A stretch of 64,000 bases of DNA, from the NCBI GenBank assembly GCA_964058845.1, contig CAXKVR010000512.1, positions 1-64,000 on the forward strand, given 5' to 3'. The translations under genes were made by a program, and so were the position numbers. Under the pieces are notes generated by a model. It did no database searches. It had not been told where the DNA came from and saw nothing but the letters and a program-made list of their open reading frames with translations. Each line of letters starts with the position of its first letter. The first letter of the stretch is position 1. This DNA is from Carex sylvatica (Eukaryota; Streptophyta; Magnoliopsida; Poales; Cyperaceae). Below are positions 60,930-64,000 of the stretch, piece after piece.

Positions 60930-61180
60930 AATCAGACTCTCGAGCACCAAAATACGCCCGTTTGAAGAGTGCTAAAGTTCCTGAACAGTTGATGACCGTT
61001 ATAACGGTCTCTAACGGTCCAGAGATCGTTATAACGGAATAAATACCGAACGCGCCACATAAAATCGATGTTAAGCGGCTCCAGCTGCTTGTTGAAACAG
61101 AGTCAACCGTTGCTAGGACTGTTGCAACGGTCCAAAACCATTACAACGGTCATGAACCGTTATGGTCCGTCAGCCTGTGC
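60930..61180. other. AACGGT-motif-rich segment
   Basis: GTTATAACGG, CTAACGGTCC, GTTGCAACGG and ATTACAACGG recur in both orientations over about 200 bp. It is another motif-built repeat, with ends not resolved. Confidence 0.45.
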
Positions 61181-61379
61181 ACATTTTGTATTTTGACTAC
61201 CGTTTGGTCATACAAACTTCGATTTGAGTGAATCAAAACTTAAAATTCTCAGGAGACCGAGATCTACAAATTCTATGTATTAACCTTGTTCATAATATGA
61301 ACAAATGGATCGGTATAAACCTTGGAAGACAGACATCAGATATGAAAATAAGAATAAATCTAGATTTGCTTATCTCCCT

Positions 61380-62024
61380 TTATATAGAAGCCAAAGCTAG
61401 GTTTCTAGTGTGTGCTCCAGGCGTCAAACTTCATCTCCTCTATTCACAAGAGAGCCACCATGGTTGGTAAACCTTAAACTTCAATACTCATTTAACAACC
61501 GAAGAACTCCTCCACCATACTCAATCAACCTCAATAATCCGAGTGATTTGTTAGAGATCTTTATTTACTACAAACACCTTGTAATCCTTCGAGCCTTTGT
61601 GCTCACCCTTGTTATCTTGAGTCTCGCGCTCACCTAGCAATCCTTAAGTCCTCGCAAATCAGATTGTCTTTGAGCCTTTAGTGCTTTTTGTTCGGATCGT
61701 GTGACTTTCCATAAGTTTGTAAAAGCTCACTGGTTTCATCTTGTATTCCTTTCTTATTAGGTAAAGAAAGGCACGTCATCTCGAAGGTTGCGGGTCCAAG
61801 AGACGTAGGCGTTAGTGTCGAATTTCATAAACAATTCTCGTATTAAGTGTCTCTAAACTCTACTATTTACTTTATTTATTTTATATTTTAGTTTAGATTT
61901 AAATTATTCGATTTTTCGTCAAAAATAACTATACGAAACACTAGAACTTTATAACTTAAATTAAAAAGTTTAAAACGACCTATTCACCCCCCCTCCCCCC
62001 TAGGTGTTTTTAGAACTAACACAC
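61380..62024 (+). repeat. LTR-like segment of a Ty1-copia type retrotransposon
   Basis: Has the texture of a copia U5 region: GACGTAGGCGTTAGTGTCGA, then AATTCTCGTATTAAGTGTC, and a terminal TATTCACCCC run with CCCTAGGTG before AACTAACA. No primer-binding site follows, so a solo or broken LTR is likely. The left border is uncertain. Confidence 0.45.
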
Positions 62025-62244
62025 TGTACGATATTTGAACAATTTTTTTTTTTCAATTTCTTAACAATATTAATATCCTTAATTATACATATTTTTTAAC
62101 ATTTAATTGAATTCAATATCCGTTCAATATATATCTTATTTGGAAAAATAAAAGCAGATCGAATAGTATAGTCTGACCACAATGTATATATATCGGATAG
62201 TGTTTCGACAACACCACACAGAATATCAAAATATGTGAGCCACT

Positions 62245-63729
62245 TAGGATTGGCAAAAAAGCTCGTGGTCGGCTTGGTATTCGTCTGTGACTTGATTGAT
62301 AACAACTCGTTCGTTAGTGAATCGAGTTAAAATTAACTTGTTCGCTACATACTCGAGCCAAAATTAACGAGTTTGAGTTTGGCCTGGCTCGGCACAAGCT
62401 AGCTCAGTCGTTAACGAGCTATTTAATATATATAGTTTAATAGTTTAATCGGATCCGTTAACTTTAGATTGGGGATATCTCTCCTCCTTATTATGGAGCT
62501 TAATGTCTAGATCCTGCAAGGGTCCTGATTTACTGTTTTTTTTTAAATGATGCTCAGCCGTTGAATTTTTAGATCGCACATAGATGAATTTTTCAAATTA
62601 TGCGCTTCAACACTTAAGATCTCAGCGCCTGTAGACCACGCCTCTGAACCACGCACGACGCCTGTGGACCACGCACCCTTTTTTTTCTGCTGAAGGCGGG
62701 ATTCGAACTCAGTTGGGTTCTGTTGGTGCCAAAATTCTTACCACTACACTAGAGTTCACATGTGTTATCTTGTAGATAAAAATAATATTTATTATTTTTC
62801 TGCTGAAGGCGGGATTCGAACCCAGTTGAGTTCTGTTGGTGCCAAAATTCTTACCACTACACTAGAGTTCAAATGTGTTATCTTGTAAATAAATATAATA
62901 TTTAACTATTTTTCTCTACAAATTTGATTTAAATTATAATTATATAAATATTATATATAAAATAATAAAAAAATATATATATTAATAGCCGTATCGTATC
63001 CTTCATTTTTGAAAATTGCCGTATCGTCATATCCGTATCGTATCAGTATTATTATTGCTTTGAAATTTGTGCAGCACGTATTTGAACGGTTGATTTTTAA
63101 AAAGATCACACAAATAATGAAATAATGAAACGTTTGATCTTCTTCATTTTATAATATTTTATAATAAAATAATTTGTTTCTGTTGCAACGCACGGGTACG
63201 ATGGTAGTTATGGTTTATGGATGTTATAGCCAGTGTTATGGCAATTGCACTTTGGACTGTGTTCAAGTTGATTGGTAATTTTGTATGAAATATGTGTGAA
63301 TTAATTATAAGCAATTAGGTTAATTTCTATGAATTTGTTTGATTTGGTATGCATGAATTTATTCTATGAATATGTTTGTATGAATTTAGGATTTTGATAT
63401 ATTTGTATGTATGAATATAGCTGTAAACTTAATTTATAGTAGTTGATTTGCTTAATTACAATTGAATTAAGAGTATTCCTCAGTAATTAGTCATATAAAT
63501 ATTATTTTGTTTTAGCCATAATTGATAAGATGTGTTATGAAAATTTAAAATATAGCAGGAAAGAAAATATACAAATTTATAAATCTGTCAAGTTAGTAAC
63601 GAGTTAGGTCTTGAGCAATAGTTTTAGCTCGGGACCTAAAATCCAAACTCGCTCGTTCAACTTGATACACCAACAAGCCGAGTGCGAGTGTGGCCTAGCT
63701 CTCTCTTTAACAGCTCGTTGCCACCCCTA
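62245..63729. mobile_element. Composite hAT-like element with GAGC/CTCG ends, 1,485 bp
   Basis: Left end TAGGATTGGCAA and right end TTGCCACCCCTA are flanked by perfect 8-bp duplications GAGCCACT (62,237-62,244 and 63,730-63,737). Arms of about 170 bp are rich in CTCGTT, GAGCGAG and TAACGAG words, as in the element at 4,617-5,138. The interior holds two tRNA-like cassettes, a GTATCG-rich patch (62,985-63,050) and a fragment like the inner part of the MITE at 56,092 (63,060-63,120). No transposase frame is present. Confidence 0.82.
62688..62905 (-). repeat. Two tandem tRNA-like cassettes, 113-bp period
   Basis: On the minus strand each unit has an A-box-like TAGTGTAGTGG and a B-box-like AGTTCGAATCCC (or GGTTCGAATCCC), 32 bp apart, followed by CGCCTTCAGCAGAAAAA. 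B-boxes lie at 62,698-62,709 and 62,811-62,822; A-boxes at 62,741-62,751 and 62,854-62,864. The stems do not pair as a full cloverleaf. These are tRNA-derived (SINE-like) units in tandem, not functional tRNA genes. Confidence 0.6.
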
Positions 63730-63737
63730 GAGCCACT

Positions 63738-64000
63738 ATTGAAACAAAATAAATCTAAAATTCAACCAAAAGCCACTATCAAAGTATGTCACGTCACATC
63801 ACGGTATAAAACTTAGAGTATCTAGTTTTTTATAGTTAAATTTTCAGCTTTTTTTTTTTGATATGTAAAGAGTATCAAGATTTATCTTTTAGTGTAGATT
63901 CAGTAATACCGATACTCGTATAGCACTGCTTTTATTTTCTATAGTTTAGTCTAATGAATGTTTGTAATTTGAATTTTTTAAATAATATCAGATGATATCT
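63738..64000. other. No gene seen
   Basis: AT-rich sequence to the window edge, with nothing recognised. Confidence 0.4.

Overview
The window is AT-rich nuclear DNA of a flowering plant. The evidence is small genes with many introns, exons of a plastid-pathway gene (DXR), an F-box gene, a FAR1-domain fragment and dense plant-type transposon debris. I cannot name the species. Nothing supports a bacterial or organellar origin. Few genes are present, and most of the sequence is repeats.

Layout. Positions 1-11,910 hold copy A of a direct segmental duplication. Copy B lies at 34,790-46,063, about 34.2 kb away. Each copy carries a seven-exon minus-strand gene for a protein of about 562 residues that I do not recognise. 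Its exon phases close perfectly in both copies. Copy A is interrupted by a hAT transposon at 1,797 and has lost the equivalent of about 3.3 kb kept in copy B. Next comes a four-exon remnant of DXR (12,917-13,687), then a tandem array of ten units of 570-620 bp (about 16.6-22.7 kb). The array grew out of the last two exons of a small three-exon gene (22,117-23,776), also unrecognised. A 1.3 kb foldback element sits about 9 bp upstream of that gene's start codon.

From 25 to 34 kb there are small inverted-repeat transposons with readable target-site duplications, and an F-box-like gene (29,171-32,918) with an internal exon duplication. After copy B, from 46 to 64 kb, there are non-autonomous elements, tRNA-like cassettes, LTR remnants and one FAR1 DNA-binding-domain fragment (54,222-54,584).

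The genes show no common pathway. What links the window is genome dynamics: a fairly recent segmental duplication, a partial-gene amplification with a microhomology junction, and many short hAT-like and Mutator-like elements. Several of these elements are built almost wholly from reiterated 4-8 bp motifs. Exon models come from reading splice sites and phases by eye. Repeat boundaries marked approximate are eye alignments.
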